NCBI GenBank assembly: GCA_002367695.1
Contig: DFDK01000051.1
Span: 1 to 22,019, forward strand
From: Acidimicrobium sp. UBA3029
GTDB taxonomy: Bacteria > Actinomycetota > Acidimicrobiia > Acidimicrobiales > Ilumatobacteraceae
DNA length: 22,019 nucleotides
Reading direction: 5' to 3'
Part shown: piece by piece, positions 7,369 to 14,907 of the stretch
Layout of the letters: every line of letters starts with the position of its first letter
Numbering within the stretch: position 1 is the stretch's first letter
Program-made: the position numbers and the translations under genes
Notes under the pieces: generated by a model
What the model was told of the DNA's origin: nothing
Seen by the model: the letters and a program-made list of their open reading frames with translations, nothing else
The model's database searches: none

Positions 7369-8028
7369 ATGAGACTTGTAGTTGCCCGTTGCAGCGTCGT
7401 GTATGAGGGCCGACTCGATGCATCGCTACCTGAAGCAAACCGATTGTTAATGCGCAAAGCAGATGGATGTATCGCGATCCATGCAGATGGCGGTGCCTAC
7501 AAACCTCTCAACTGGATGAATGCACCCAACACTGTTGTCGAGCACGACGACAAGTGGGTTGTCACCAACCCAAAAGGTGAAACATTGACCATCTATCTAC
7601 ATGAGGTGTTTAGCGACTCGTCACACGAACTGGGCGAAGACCCCGGCCTCACCAAAGACGGTGTCGAAGCACACCTGCAAGAACTACTTGCTGCACTCCC
7701 CGAGTCGATCGAGCCTGGCCTCACACTGATTCGTCGTGAATACCCAACGGCAGTAGGGCCAGTTGATTTGTTATGCCGCGACGCATCTGGCCAGACAGTC
7801 GCTGTCGAGATCAAGCGCCGCGGCGAGATTGATGGTGTCGAACAGCTCACTCGCTACATCGACTGCCTGCATGCCGATACGTCACTCGGCAATATTCGTG
7901 GCATCTTTGTCGCTCAATCGATCAAGCCCCAGGCTCGCGTGCTTGCCGAAAGCCGCGGTATGGGATGGTGCGAGGTCGACTACGACGAGCTGCGCGGAAA
8001 GCGAACCGACGAGCTGCGACTCTTTTAA
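7369..8028 (+). CDS. nucS: Mismatch-specific endonuclease NucS/EndoMS
   Basis: The product has 219 residues, the usual NucS length. The N-terminal DNA-binding and dimerisation domain includes KADGCIAIHAD (30-40) and AYKPLNWM (43-50). The RecB-like nuclease core carries GPVDLL (130-135; Asp133), VEIKRRGEIDGVEQLTRY (146-163; Glu147, Lys149) and IKPQARVLA (185-193). The protein ends DELRLF, which fits the C-terminal beta-clamp-binding tail of actinobacterial NucS. It cuts both strands at mismatches and replaces MutS/MutL in Actinobacteria, in agreement with the other lineage indicators. Its stop codon overlaps the stop of the convergent aminotransferase, so no terminator lies between them. Confidence 0.96.
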   Translation: MRLVVARCSVVYEGRLDASLPEANRLLMRKADGCIAIHADGGAYKPLNWMNAPNTVVEHDDKWVVTNPKGETLTIYLHEVFSDSSHELGEDPGLTKDGVEAHLQELLAALPESIEPGLTLIRREYPTAVGPVDLLCRDASGQTVAVEIKRRGEIDGVEQLTRYIDCLHADTSLGNIRGIFVAQSIKPQARVLAESRGMGWCEVDYDELRGKRTDELRLF

Positions 8029-9308
8029 TTTACCGAGGCGAGAACGTCAGAAAGAGCATCAAGTGTTGCTGCCATTTGGTCATCGGTGTGTGCAAGACCA
8101 AGGTTCATCATCCCTCGAGTCGCGATGTATACACCGCGTTGCAGTAATCCAAAAAAGAGAAGCTCTTGCAAAACCGGATCCCGAGATACGAGATCTGTGG
8201 GTCGTTGCGGTGCAGTAGCAAGTGCGTGGAGCGACATCATTGATCCAAACCCACTGACCGAAACTGGAACGTTGTGTTTGGCAATCACGGAAGTAACTGC
8301 TTGGCGAAACTCGTCGCCACGTTGTGTATGCGCCTCAGCCACATCTGCCGTAAACACCTCGCCCAGCACGGCGCATCCAGCCGTCATCGTTGACAGATTG
8401 TTATTAAACGTTCCGCCGTGTGCAATCGGTGCCGCTCGCCCCGACTCTGGACTCGTATCAAATTGATCAAGGAACTCGGCCTTGCCTCCGAATGCACCAA
8501 ACGAAAAACCACCACCGATGTACTTGCCATACGCGGTGATGTCGGCCTCGACACCAAGCAATTGCATCATGCCACTACGACCATGACGTGAAGTCATCAC
8601 TTCATCGGCAATGCATACGGCGCCAATATTGCGTGCGGCGTCAAACACTTTGGAGAGAAAATCAGAAGAGCCAGGGATGCACCCGCCCGAGCCAAGCATT
8701 GGCTCTACAACTACAGCGGCAAGTGTTGTGGCATTGTCATTGATGGCTTGCAGCGCAGCAGAAGTGTCGTTGTAGGGAGCAATAACAAAATCAAATGGCG
8801 CATTCCACTTTGCACTTCCGTTTGCAAAATAAAACACGCTGCCGTGGTATCCGCCATCAAAGACCAAAATCTTTTTTCTGCCTGTTGCAACGACCGCGGT
8901 TGTCATCGCCAACAGGTTTGCCTCAGTGCCCGAATTGGTAAACCGCACACGATCTATTCCAAACCGCTCGCACATCAACTTGCCAAGTGTTACTTCGGCT
9001 GGGTGCACTCCGCCCACGCTTGTGTTGTGCGACAGTGCCTCTACAACGCGGTCAAGCACTCGCCTTTCGCTGTGACCAAGCAAACCTGCGGTGTAGTCAC
9101 CAAGAAAGTCGATGTACGTATGGCCGTCTACATCCGTGAGTGTTGCTCCTTGGCCCGATGCAAAGGCAAGAGGATACGGAGCGTGTGTGAGCACCGAACG
9201 TGTTTGTCCACCAGGTAAATATTTGCGAGCCTCGTCATAGTGACGTCGGCTTTGTGGATTGCGATCGGCAAAATCGCTGTGTGACTTGGCGAGTTGTTTG
9301 TTCAACAC
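8025..9308 (-). CDS. Class III PLP-dependent aminotransferase (glutamate-1-semialdehyde aminomutase-like)
   Basis: From the chosen GTG the product has 427 residues. Family features are ARKYLPGGQTR (27-37), NSGTEA (125-130; phosphate binding), YHG (154-156), DEVMTSR (235-241; Asp235 contacts the PLP ring) and GKYIGGG (261-267) with Lys262 as the Schiff-base lysine. It resembles GSA-aminomutase-like aminotransferases, but the pairing with an SDR argues for a catabolic or amino-alcohol role rather than haem synthesis (inference). An upstream ATG at 9380 in frame would overlap the SDR gene by 56 bp and add an unconserved 24-residue extension. GTG 9308 begins 16 bp after the SDR stop and fits the usual N-terminus. 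TTG 9305 is also possible. Confidence 0.85.
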   Translation of the reverse strand: MLNKQLAKSHSDFADRNPQSRRHYDEARKYLPGGQTRSVLTHAPYPLAFASGQGATLTDVDGHTYIDFLGDYTAGLLGHSERRVLDRVVEALSHNTSVGGVHPAEVTLGKLMCERFGIDRVRFTNSGTEANLLAMTTAVVATGRKKILVFDGGYHGSVFYFANGSAKWNAPFDFVIAPYNDTSAALQAINDNATTLAAVVVEPMLGSGGCIPGSSDFLSKVFDAARNIGAVCIADEVMTSRHGRSGMMQLLGVEADITAYGKYIGGGFSFGAFGGKAEFLDQFDTSPESGRAAPIAHGGTFNNNLSTMTAGCAVLGEVFTADVAEAHTQRGDEFRQAVTSVIAKHNVPVSVSGFGSMMSLHALATAPQRPTDLVSRDPVLQELLFFGLLQRGVYIATRGMMNLGLAHTDDQMAATLDALSDVLASVN

Positions 9309-9324
9309 GCCAAATATCTCGGTC

Positions 9325-10251
9325 TTACTTGTTTGGCTGTGGTTGTGGCCACGAGCCGTCTTTGCCGTCCATGCCGGCATTAAGTCGTGCTTTGGACATC
9401 AACTCTTCAACAATTGGCCCAAGCATTGCTGCATCGTCGACAGGCTCGTGAGTTGGACCACGATGCCAACCTTCGGCAATCGCCAACACTCGACCGCTTG
9501 CTTCAAACACACGACCAGTGATTGCCTTCGATTCTTCTGAAGCAAGCCACGTCACAATCGGTGCGATCCAACGAGGCGAACCAAGTTCGCGTTCTTCGTC
9601 GGTTGGAGGAGTTGGTGAAAGATTTTCGGTCATGCGCGTCAGAGCAACTGGCGCAACAGCGTTAACCGTTACTCCGTAACGAGCAAGCTCAAGCGCAGCG
9701 ATAGTCGTAAACGCTGCAATGCCGGCCTTTGCGGCTCCGTAGTTTGTTTGGCCAACATTGCCGTAAATACCAGACACCGATGAGGTGTTGATGATGCGAC
9801 CATCAACTGGTTTTCCAGCCTTGCTTTGATCGCGCCAATATGCAGCGGCAAATCGCGACGGTGCAAACGTGCCCTTGAGGTGCACTTTGATGACGGCGTC
9901 CCATTCCTCTTCTGACATATTTGCCATCATTCGGTCGCGCAAAATACCAGCGTTATTGACTACCGCATGAAGATCGCCAAACGTATCGACTGCGGTCTGG
10001 ATGAGGCGCTCGGCACCTGCCCAAGTAGAAATATCGTCGCCGTTAGCAACAGCACGACCACCCATTGCCTCAATCTCATTGACAACACTTTGTGCTGGAG
10101 AAATATCGCCCGCCGAGCCGTCAACACCGCCGCCCAAGTCGTTGACAACGACCAGTGCGCCGTGCTTGGCAAGACTTAAGGCATGTTCGCGACCAATACC
10201 GCGTCCCGAACCAGTGACAACAACTACTCGACCTTCACATAAGCGGCTCAT
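9325..10251 (-). CDS. SDR family oxidoreductase, hydroxyacyl-CoA dehydrogenase-like
   Basis: The product has 308 residues from the ATG at 10251. The nucleotide motif is TGSGRGIG (13-20), followed by VNDLGGG (36-42), NNAG (99-102) and the catalytic Ser157 or Ser158, Tyr171 and Lys175 (YxxxK). The combination of VNDLGG, GDDIS and AGILRDRMMANMSEEEWDAVIKVHLKGTF resembles the (R)-3-hydroxyacyl-CoA dehydrogenase domain of MFE-2 and related actinobacterial SDRs acting on acyl-CoA or steroid side chains. An extended C-terminus (about 240-308) follows the Rossmann fold. The gene is first in a two-gene minus-strand unit with the aminotransferase and diverges from the flavoprotein gene. An in-frame start 40 codons upstream is rejected because the Rossmann fold begins at MSRLCEGRVVVVTG. 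Confidence 0.88.
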   Translation of the reverse strand: MSRLCEGRVVVVTGSGRGIGREHALSLAKHGALVVVNDLGGGVDGSAGDISPAQSVVNEIEAMGGRAVANGDDISTWAGAERLIQTAVDTFGDLHAVVNNAGILRDRMMANMSEEEWDAVIKVHLKGTFAPSRFAAAYWRDQSKAGKPVDGRIINTSSVSGIYGNVGQTNYGAAKAGIAAFTTIAALELARYGVTVNAVAPVALTRMTENLSPTPPTDEERELGSPRWIAPIVTWLASEESKAITGRVFEASGRVLAIAEGWHRGPTHEPVDDAAMLGPIVEELMSKARLNAGMDGKDGSWPQPQPNK

Positions 10252-10259
10252 GGGCAACG

Positions 10260-10269
10260 ACTCTAGTCT
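10260..10269. promoter_or_regulatory. Overlapping divergent -10 elements (bidirectional core promoter)
   Basis: On the plus strand TAGTCT (10264-10269) is followed by 7 bases and GTG 10277. On the minus strand TAGAGT (10265-10260) is followed by 8 bases and ATG 10251. The two hexamers share TA, so one short element appears to direct two divergent leaderless transcripts. Confidence 0.5.
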
Positions 10270-10276
10270 GAATACC

Positions 10277-11548
10277 GTGCCTCTCACCAAGTTGAACAAC
10301 AATGCAAGCGATTTGGTATGCGATGTACTTATCGTCGGTGCCGGTCCAAGCGGTATCGCTGCTGCGCTCACATTACGTGCCGCTCAGTACGACGTGATCG
10401 TGATTGACAAGGCGTTTTTTCCGCGCGACAAATGCTGCGGTGACGGTTTAACTACAGGCGCGCTTCGGATTTTGGACGAACTTGGTTTTGATCCCAATTC
10501 AGTTCCCAATTGGACTGCATGTAACGATGTATGGCTCCGCTCACCGAGCGGCAGAGAGATGCAGTTTTCACTTCCCACTCACGGCCAGTTTGCAGCTATC
10601 GCACCACGGCTCGAACTCGACCATGCATTGGTGCAGTTGGCCCGTTCACAAGGCATTCGAGTGCTCGAGGGTTACGAATTCAGTTCTGTAGACGATCAAG
10701 CCGCCGACCACATCGATGCCAAGATCAACAGCAGTAACAACAACAGCGAAACTATTCGGTCTAAGTTTTTAATTGCATCGGATGGCATGTGGTCACCGGT
10801 GCGTAAGTCTCTTGGTATGTCAACACCGGGCTACCTCGGTGAGTGGCACGCGTTTCGTCAATATGCCAACAACGTCACAGGACCAGCGAAAGACCACTTG
10901 TACGTTTGGTTCGATAAAGATTTGTTGCCCGGTTACGCATGGTCCTTCCCGTTACAAAACGGCCGCGTCAACATTGGCTTCGGCATTTTGCGTGGTGGCA
11001 AGTATTCAGTGCAACAAATGAAAGACCTCTGGCCCAACTTGCTCGATCGCAAACATATTGCAAAGGCACTTGGACCCGAAGTCGTCATGGAAGACCGACA
11101 CACCGCGTGGCCGATTCCGGCCCGGGTGACTACTGCACCACTTTCAACTGGCCGCGTACTATTTATCGGCGATGCCGCATGCGTAACCGATTCACTCACC
11201 GGTGAGGGCATTGGCCAGGCTCTGCTTTCTGGGCAACTCAGCGCACAGGCAATTATTGCCGGCATTGGCCGCGAAGCTTCGGTTACTCGGAGTAGGTATG
11301 AGCAACTCATTAAGCAACACTTCTTTGCAGATCACCGCATGTCGATGACTCTCGGCACAATTTTGAAATCGTCACTTGGCGCACGCGCAGCGCTACGAAT
11401 TGCCAACCTCACTCCGTGGACACGGCGCAATTTCGTGCGCTGGATGTTTGAAGACGAACCTCGGGCAGCGATATTTACTCCGTCTCGATGGCATCGTAAT
11501 TTCTTGCGTCGTGACGGCGCCTACGTAACTCAAGATCAAGCCGTGTAA
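10277..11548 (+). CDS. Geranylgeranyl reductase family FAD-dependent oxidoreductase (MenJ-like candidate)
   Basis: From GTG 10277 the product has 423 residues. The FAD dinucleotide-binding motif is VGAGPSG (20-26). FFPRDKCCGDGL (47-58) is the characteristic geranylgeranyl-reductase PxxKxCGxG-type region. The second FAD motif is FIGDAACVTDSLTGEGIGQALLSG (297-319). Members reduce double bonds of isoprenoid chains. In Actinobacteria, MenJ saturates one unit of the menaquinone side chain, and this protein is a candidate for that or for archaeal-type lipid reduction. An ATG at 10250 in frame would add nine residues and make its start overlap the divergent SDR start within CATG. GTG 10277 is preferred because a TAGTCT element ends 7 nt before it and an ATG 10250 transcript would need a promoter inside the SDR gene. 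Confidence 0.85.
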   Translation: MPLTKLNNNASDLVCDVLIVGAGPSGIAAALTLRAAQYDVIVIDKAFFPRDKCCGDGLTTGALRILDELGFDPNSVPNWTACNDVWLRSPSGREMQFSLPTHGQFAAIAPRLELDHALVQLARSQGIRVLEGYEFSSVDDQAADHIDAKINSSNNNSETIRSKFLIASDGMWSPVRKSLGMSTPGYLGEWHAFRQYANNVTGPAKDHLYVWFDKDLLPGYAWSFPLQNGRVNIGFGILRGGKYSVQQMKDLWPNLLDRKHIAKALGPEVVMEDRHTAWPIPARVTTAPLSTGRVLFIGDAACVTDSLTGEGIGQALLSGQLSAQAIIAGIGREASVTRSRYEQLIKQHFFADHRMSMTLGTILKSSLGARAALRIANLTPWTRRNFVRWMFEDEPRAAIFTPSRWHRNFLRRDGAYVTQDQAV

Positions 11549-11551
11549 GTT
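11546..11551 (+). promoter_or_regulatory. Putative -10 element before the NMO-like gene
   Basis: TAAGTT overlaps the TAA stop of the flavoprotein gene and ends 7 bases before ATG 11559. It favours ATG 11559 over the in-frame TTG at 11550, which lies inside the element. Confidence 0.4.
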
Positions 11552-11558
11552 GGAACAC

Positions 11559-12515
11559 ATGCGTACACGCCTCACCGAACTTCTTGATATTGAGTTTCCA
11601 GTCATGCTTGCAGGCATGGGTGGTGTCAGTTACCACCATCTCGTTGCAGCTGTGTCAGAGGCTGGTGGCCTTGGAACATTGGGCGCGAGCACCATGCAAG
11701 ACGGTGAATTAGCACGCGAAATTGAAGGTGTAAAAAGCCTGACCAAAAAACCATTTGGCGTCGACCTATTGACTGCGCTTCCACACACGCTCGAGCGCGA
11801 TGTTGACCTCATTATCAAAAGTGGTGCACGGGTTTTCGTTGCAGGGCTTGGAGTGCCACGCGACATCATTGAACGGCTGCATAGTCACGGAATAATTGTT
11901 GGGTCAATGTGTGGAAAGGTTCGACATGCAATTGCTGCCGCGGAAAGCGGATGCGACTTTGTCGTTGCACAAGGCACCGAGGGCGGAGGTCATACTGGCA
12001 CCGTTGCCACAATGGCACTTGTTCCACAAGTGGTCGATGCTGTTGGCAAAAAAGTTGTTGTAGTTGCCGCCGGTGGTTTATACGACGGCCGCGGACTTGC
12101 TGCATCATTAGCACTTGGTGCCGAGGGCGTCTGGGTGGGCACTCGATTTATCGCAACTCCCGAAGCTCGCGCAGTTGATGGCTACAAAGAAAAACTCATT
12201 ACCACTGGCGAAGACGGCACAGTAATCACTCGCAGCTACACAGGAAAAACGTGCCGTGTGGTTCGCAACGAGTGGACAAACGATTTTGAAAAGCATCCAG
12301 AGTCGCTCTTGGGATTTCCGCAGCAAGCAATTGCATCAATGAAAGCAGGAGTGAATCATCTTGGTTACCCGGTTGGTACGAAGGTAGATGTTGAGCGTGA
12401 GTTCATGCCTGCCGGCCAAGGAGTCGGAGCAATTAACGAACTCGTTGCAGCAGGAGATCTGGTGCGAAGCATGGTACGTGAAGCGCAAGAAACACTTGAA
12501 CGTCTTACTCGCTAA
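11559..12515 (+). CDS. Nitronate monooxygenase-like FMN-dependent enzyme (NPD family)
   Basis: The product has 318 residues from ATG 11559. It is a TIM-barrel flavoprotein of the 2-nitropropane dioxygenase / enoyl-ACP-reductase-II superfamily. The N-terminal strand and loop LAGMGGVSYHHLVAAVSEAGGLGTLGA (17-43), AQGTEGGGHTG (137-147; His145 at the active site) and the phosphate-binding AAGGLYDGRGLAASLALGAEGVWVGTRF (170-197) are clear. Members oxidise alkyl nitronates or act as NADH:quinone or enoyl reductases, so the substrate is not determined. It begins 10 bp after the flavoprotein stop, and its 3' end overlaps the next gene by 38 bp. A TTG at 11550 would add three residues. Confidence 0.85.
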   Translation: MRTRLTELLDIEFPVMLAGMGGVSYHHLVAAVSEAGGLGTLGASTMQDGELAREIEGVKSLTKKPFGVDLLTALPHTLERDVDLIIKSGARVFVAGLGVPRDIIERLHSHGIIVGSMCGKVRHAIAAAESGCDFVVAQGTEGGGHTGTVATMALVPQVVDAVGKKVVVVAAGGLYDGRGLAASLALGAEGVWVGTRFIATPEARAVDGYKEKLITTGEDGTVITRSYTGKTCRVVRNEWTNDFEKHPESLLGFPQQAIASMKAGVNHLGYPVGTKVDVEREFMPAGQGVGAINELVAAGDLVRSMVREAQETLERLTR

Positions 12516-13731
12516 CAAAGATGTTCGACGGCTGTTTGTAGCTGACAACATCTCAATTATTGGTGACTACTTCAGCTACGTCGCCCTTGCTGGCATGGTC
12601 AAGGAAGTAACGGACTCCAATTTTCTCGTTGCACTTGTCTATGTCGCCTTCACGCTCCCGTCTTTCTTCACAACACCGTTCGGCGGTCCCACTGTTGACA
12701 AGTTTGATCGCAAAAAAATCATCGTTTTCGTTTCCCTCATGCAGGCAATGTGTGCGGTCGGATTTTTGTTTGCTTCAAATTCGAGCATCTGGATCGCATT
12801 TGCTGCCCAAATTGGTATTACTTCTCTTTCGTCATTTGTTACGCCGGCTTTCGGTGCCGCACTCCCCAATCTGACACGAAACGATGTCGAATTACGCCAA
12901 GCAAATGCACTGTTTGGTTCGAGCTGGGGTGCAATGGTCTTCATCGGTGCTGCTGCTGGCGGATTCTTTTCACAAGTTTTTGGTCGCACTGCCACATTTA
13001 TGGCCGACATTGCAACATTTATTATTTGTGCAGGCCTAGTGGCGCTTATCAAAACCCCTATGCAACAGCAACGTACAAGAGGACACCAATCGCGAATGCG
13101 GCCCTTTGCCGACATGAGAGAGGCAATCCACTACGCCAAAAGTGACCACACAATTCTTGCGCTTCTTTCATCAAAGACAATGTTTGCATTTGGGGCAGGA
13201 ACGGTGAGTCAACTTTCCGTGCTCGCAATCGACGTGTTTCAAAAAGGCGATGGAGGGAGCGGAGCACTGCTTGCCGCTCGCGGATTTGGGGCTTCGATTG
13301 GACCATTCATCATTATGCGCTTCGTTCGCGACAACATGCCGCGCCTACTAAAAGTTTGCGGTACTGCAGGTATCACTTACGCAGTTCTCTACATTGCCAC
13401 AGCATCTAGTCCAAATATTTGGATTGCGTGTCTGTGCGTCATGGGCGCACATCTCGGTGGTGGCGCACAATGGACATTGTCTACATACGGTTTGCAATTG
13501 CGCGTGCCGGATCACATTCTGGGCCGAGTCCTTGCGGGCGATATGGCGATTGCGATCTTGGTGATGGGCACAAGCAGTTTTGCGGCCGGAATACTTGGAG
13601 AGATACTGCCGATTCGAATTGCTATTGCAGTTATCGGGGCTACCTCTGGAGTGACAGCAGTTGTGTTTCTCTTTGCTACGACGGGGATTAGGAAGCGTCT
13701 GCGCAGCGAGATGCAGCAGCAATCAAGCTAG
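12478..13731 (+). CDS. MFS transporter
   Basis: From GTG 12478 the product has 417 residues. The N-terminus KRKKHLNVLLANKDVRRLFVADNISIIGDYFSYVALAGMV is typical of the MFS_3/EntS-like exporter group. The cytoplasmic loop GGPTVDKFDRKK (69-80) is a degenerate motif A, and about 10-12 hydrophobic helices follow with a basic central loop (near 195-210, QQQRTRGHQSRMR). It probably exports a small molecule, possibly a toxic compound, but the substrate is not predictable. The start overlaps the preceding gene by 38 bp. Extension to an ATG at 12388 is rejected because it adds a 30-residue non-conserved segment in the overlap. The 3' end overlaps the convergent serine-hydrolase gene by 44 bp. Confidence 0.87.
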   Translation: MKRKKHLNVLLANKDVRRLFVADNISIIGDYFSYVALAGMVKEVTDSNFLVALVYVAFTLPSFFTTPFGGPTVDKFDRKKIIVFVSLMQAMCAVGFLFASNSSIWIAFAAQIGITSLSSFVTPAFGAALPNLTRNDVELRQANALFGSSWGAMVFIGAAAGGFFSQVFGRTATFMADIATFIICAGLVALIKTPMQQQRTRGHQSRMRPFADMREAIHYAKSDHTILALLSSKTMFAFGAGTVSQLSVLAIDVFQKGDGGSGALLAARGFGASIGPFIIMRFVRDNMPRLLKVCGTAGITYAVLYIATASSPNIWIACLCVMGAHLGGGAQWTLSTYGLQLRVPDHILGRVLAGDMAIAILVMGTSSFAAGILGEILPIRIAIAVIGATSGVTAVVFLFATTGIRKRLRSEMQQQSS

Positions 13732-14878
13732 ACGCACGCGTGTCTGTAAAGAGATACGAACCCATTCGGTTCATCACATAACTAAACGACATATTGCGCA
13801 GTGGATCGGCAAAACTCATCGAGCCTCCCGCACCCGAGTGACCAAATGATCGCGGACTTGCAAGCGGCATCAATGCGGTCGGCGTCATGTACCCCATACC
13901 GAAATTTGTCTGACGCATCAAACACAAATCGATCTCATCTGGTCGAGTAACAGGTGCACTTGCACGCTGCATCATTGCTTCAGATATCAAGCGAACCTTG
14001 CCGTTTGCTCCGTCTACTTCGCCAATTGTTGCTGCATACATTCGAGCAAGCGATGGAGCGTTGCTAATGCCGTTTGCTCCGGGTATTTCAGCGGCGTGCA
14101 TATCACGTCGATTAAATCCACCTTTCACAATAAATGCCCCATTAACCGTGAGCGCTTTTCCAAGTGCAGTGTCTGGACCAAATGGAACAACCTCTGCGGG
14201 CTGCTTATTCGTAGTTGTTTCAGGCCAAACTTTTGTCCAACCATTTTTTAGCGGAGAAACTCGATACTCGTGCTGCTCTGGCAAGCCGACATAAATTTCG
14301 ATGCCTAGCGGATTGGCGATTTCCTCTTCGATGAAGCGACCAATATTGCGACCGTCTACCCTACGTACGAGTTCTCCTGCTAGCCAGCCAAATGTGATGG
14401 CGTGGTATCCATGAGATGATCCGACAGGGAAAATCGGTGCTGTATCAGCAAGGCGTTGCGTGATTGTGTTCCAATCCAATGCGTCCTCAAATGAGATAGT
14501 TCCATCAATCGTGTACAAACCAGCTTGGTGTGAAAGTAATTGCGCAACCGTTATCTCGTCTTTGCCTTTTACAGCAAATTCTGGCCAGTACAACGCCACT
14601 GGTTCGTCATAACTCAATAGGCCACGTTCAACGCAAATGGCTACCGCGGTTGCAACAACCCCTTTTGTGGTGCTGAATACAAGTTGCAACGTGTCGCGTG
14701 CATACGGAATCGTTGCAGTGTTCTCAAAATATCCACCAATCAAGTCGACTACAGGTTCGCCATGATGAAAAATACAAAGGCCAGCACCGATATCTTCTTT
14801 GGTTTCGATATTCGTCGCAAATTGATCGCGTACCGCTTCCCAACCGGGTGCGACAAATCCAGAGATAAGTTCAGACAT
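13688..14878 (-). CDS. Serine hydrolase, beta-lactamase/esterase (class C, EstB-like) family
   Basis: The product has 396 residues with no signal peptide, so it is probably cytoplasmic. The catalytic SxxK is STTK (69-72; nucleophile Ser69, Lys72), the second-motif tyrosine is in GYHAITFGW (Tyr158), and HSGAGGS near the C-terminus replaces the KTG triad. The HSG variant is typical of the esterase and DD-peptidase-like members rather than true beta-lactamases. The protein is probably an esterase or lipase acting on short-chain esters or lactones. It is the last gene of a minus-strand unit behind an acyl-CoA synthetase and an LLM oxidoreductase, which suggests hydrolysis of an ester intermediate (inference). 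The gap to the upstream gene is 29 bp. Confidence 0.87.
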   Translation of the reverse strand: MSELISGFVAPGWEAVRDQFATNIETKEDIGAGLCIFHHGEPVVDLIGGYFENTATIPYARDTLQLVFSTTKGVVATAVAICVERGLLSYDEPVALYWPEFAVKGKDEITVAQLLSHQAGLYTIDGTISFEDALDWNTITQRLADTAPIFPVGSSHGYHAITFGWLAGELVRRVDGRNIGRFIEEEIANPLGIEIYVGLPEQHEYRVSPLKNGWTKVWPETTTNKQPAEVVPFGPDTALGKALTVNGAFIVKGGFNRRDMHAAEIPGANGISNAPSLARMYAATIGEVDGANGKVRLISEAMMQRASAPVTRPDEIDLCLMRQTNFGMGYMTPTALMPLASPRSFGHSGAGGSMSFADPLRNMSFSYVMNRMGSYLFTDTRASSLIAAASRCADAS

Positions 14879-14907
14879 CAGAAACGCTTAATAGATCGAT
14901 CGTCAAC

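Noticed and set aside
8025..9308. hemL (glutamate-1-semialdehyde aminomutase) as a firm call
   Set aside because: Class III fold and motifs fit, but the context is an SDR and no haem-synthesis gene is nearby, so only the broader family is supported.
10001..10276. Long N-terminal extension of the geranylgeranyl-reductase-like protein
   Set aside because: The extension is antisense to the SDR gene, is Thr/Pro/Ala-rich without family similarity, and the FAD fold starts after GTG 10277.
12388..12477. Upstream ATG start for the MFS transporter
   Set aside because: It would extend the overlap with the NMO-like gene to 128 bp with a 30-residue segment lacking transporter character.
14894..14901. 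GATCGATC palindrome upstream of the serine hydrolase
   Set aside because: It is short, self-complementary by composition, and poorly placed relative to a start or a -10 element.
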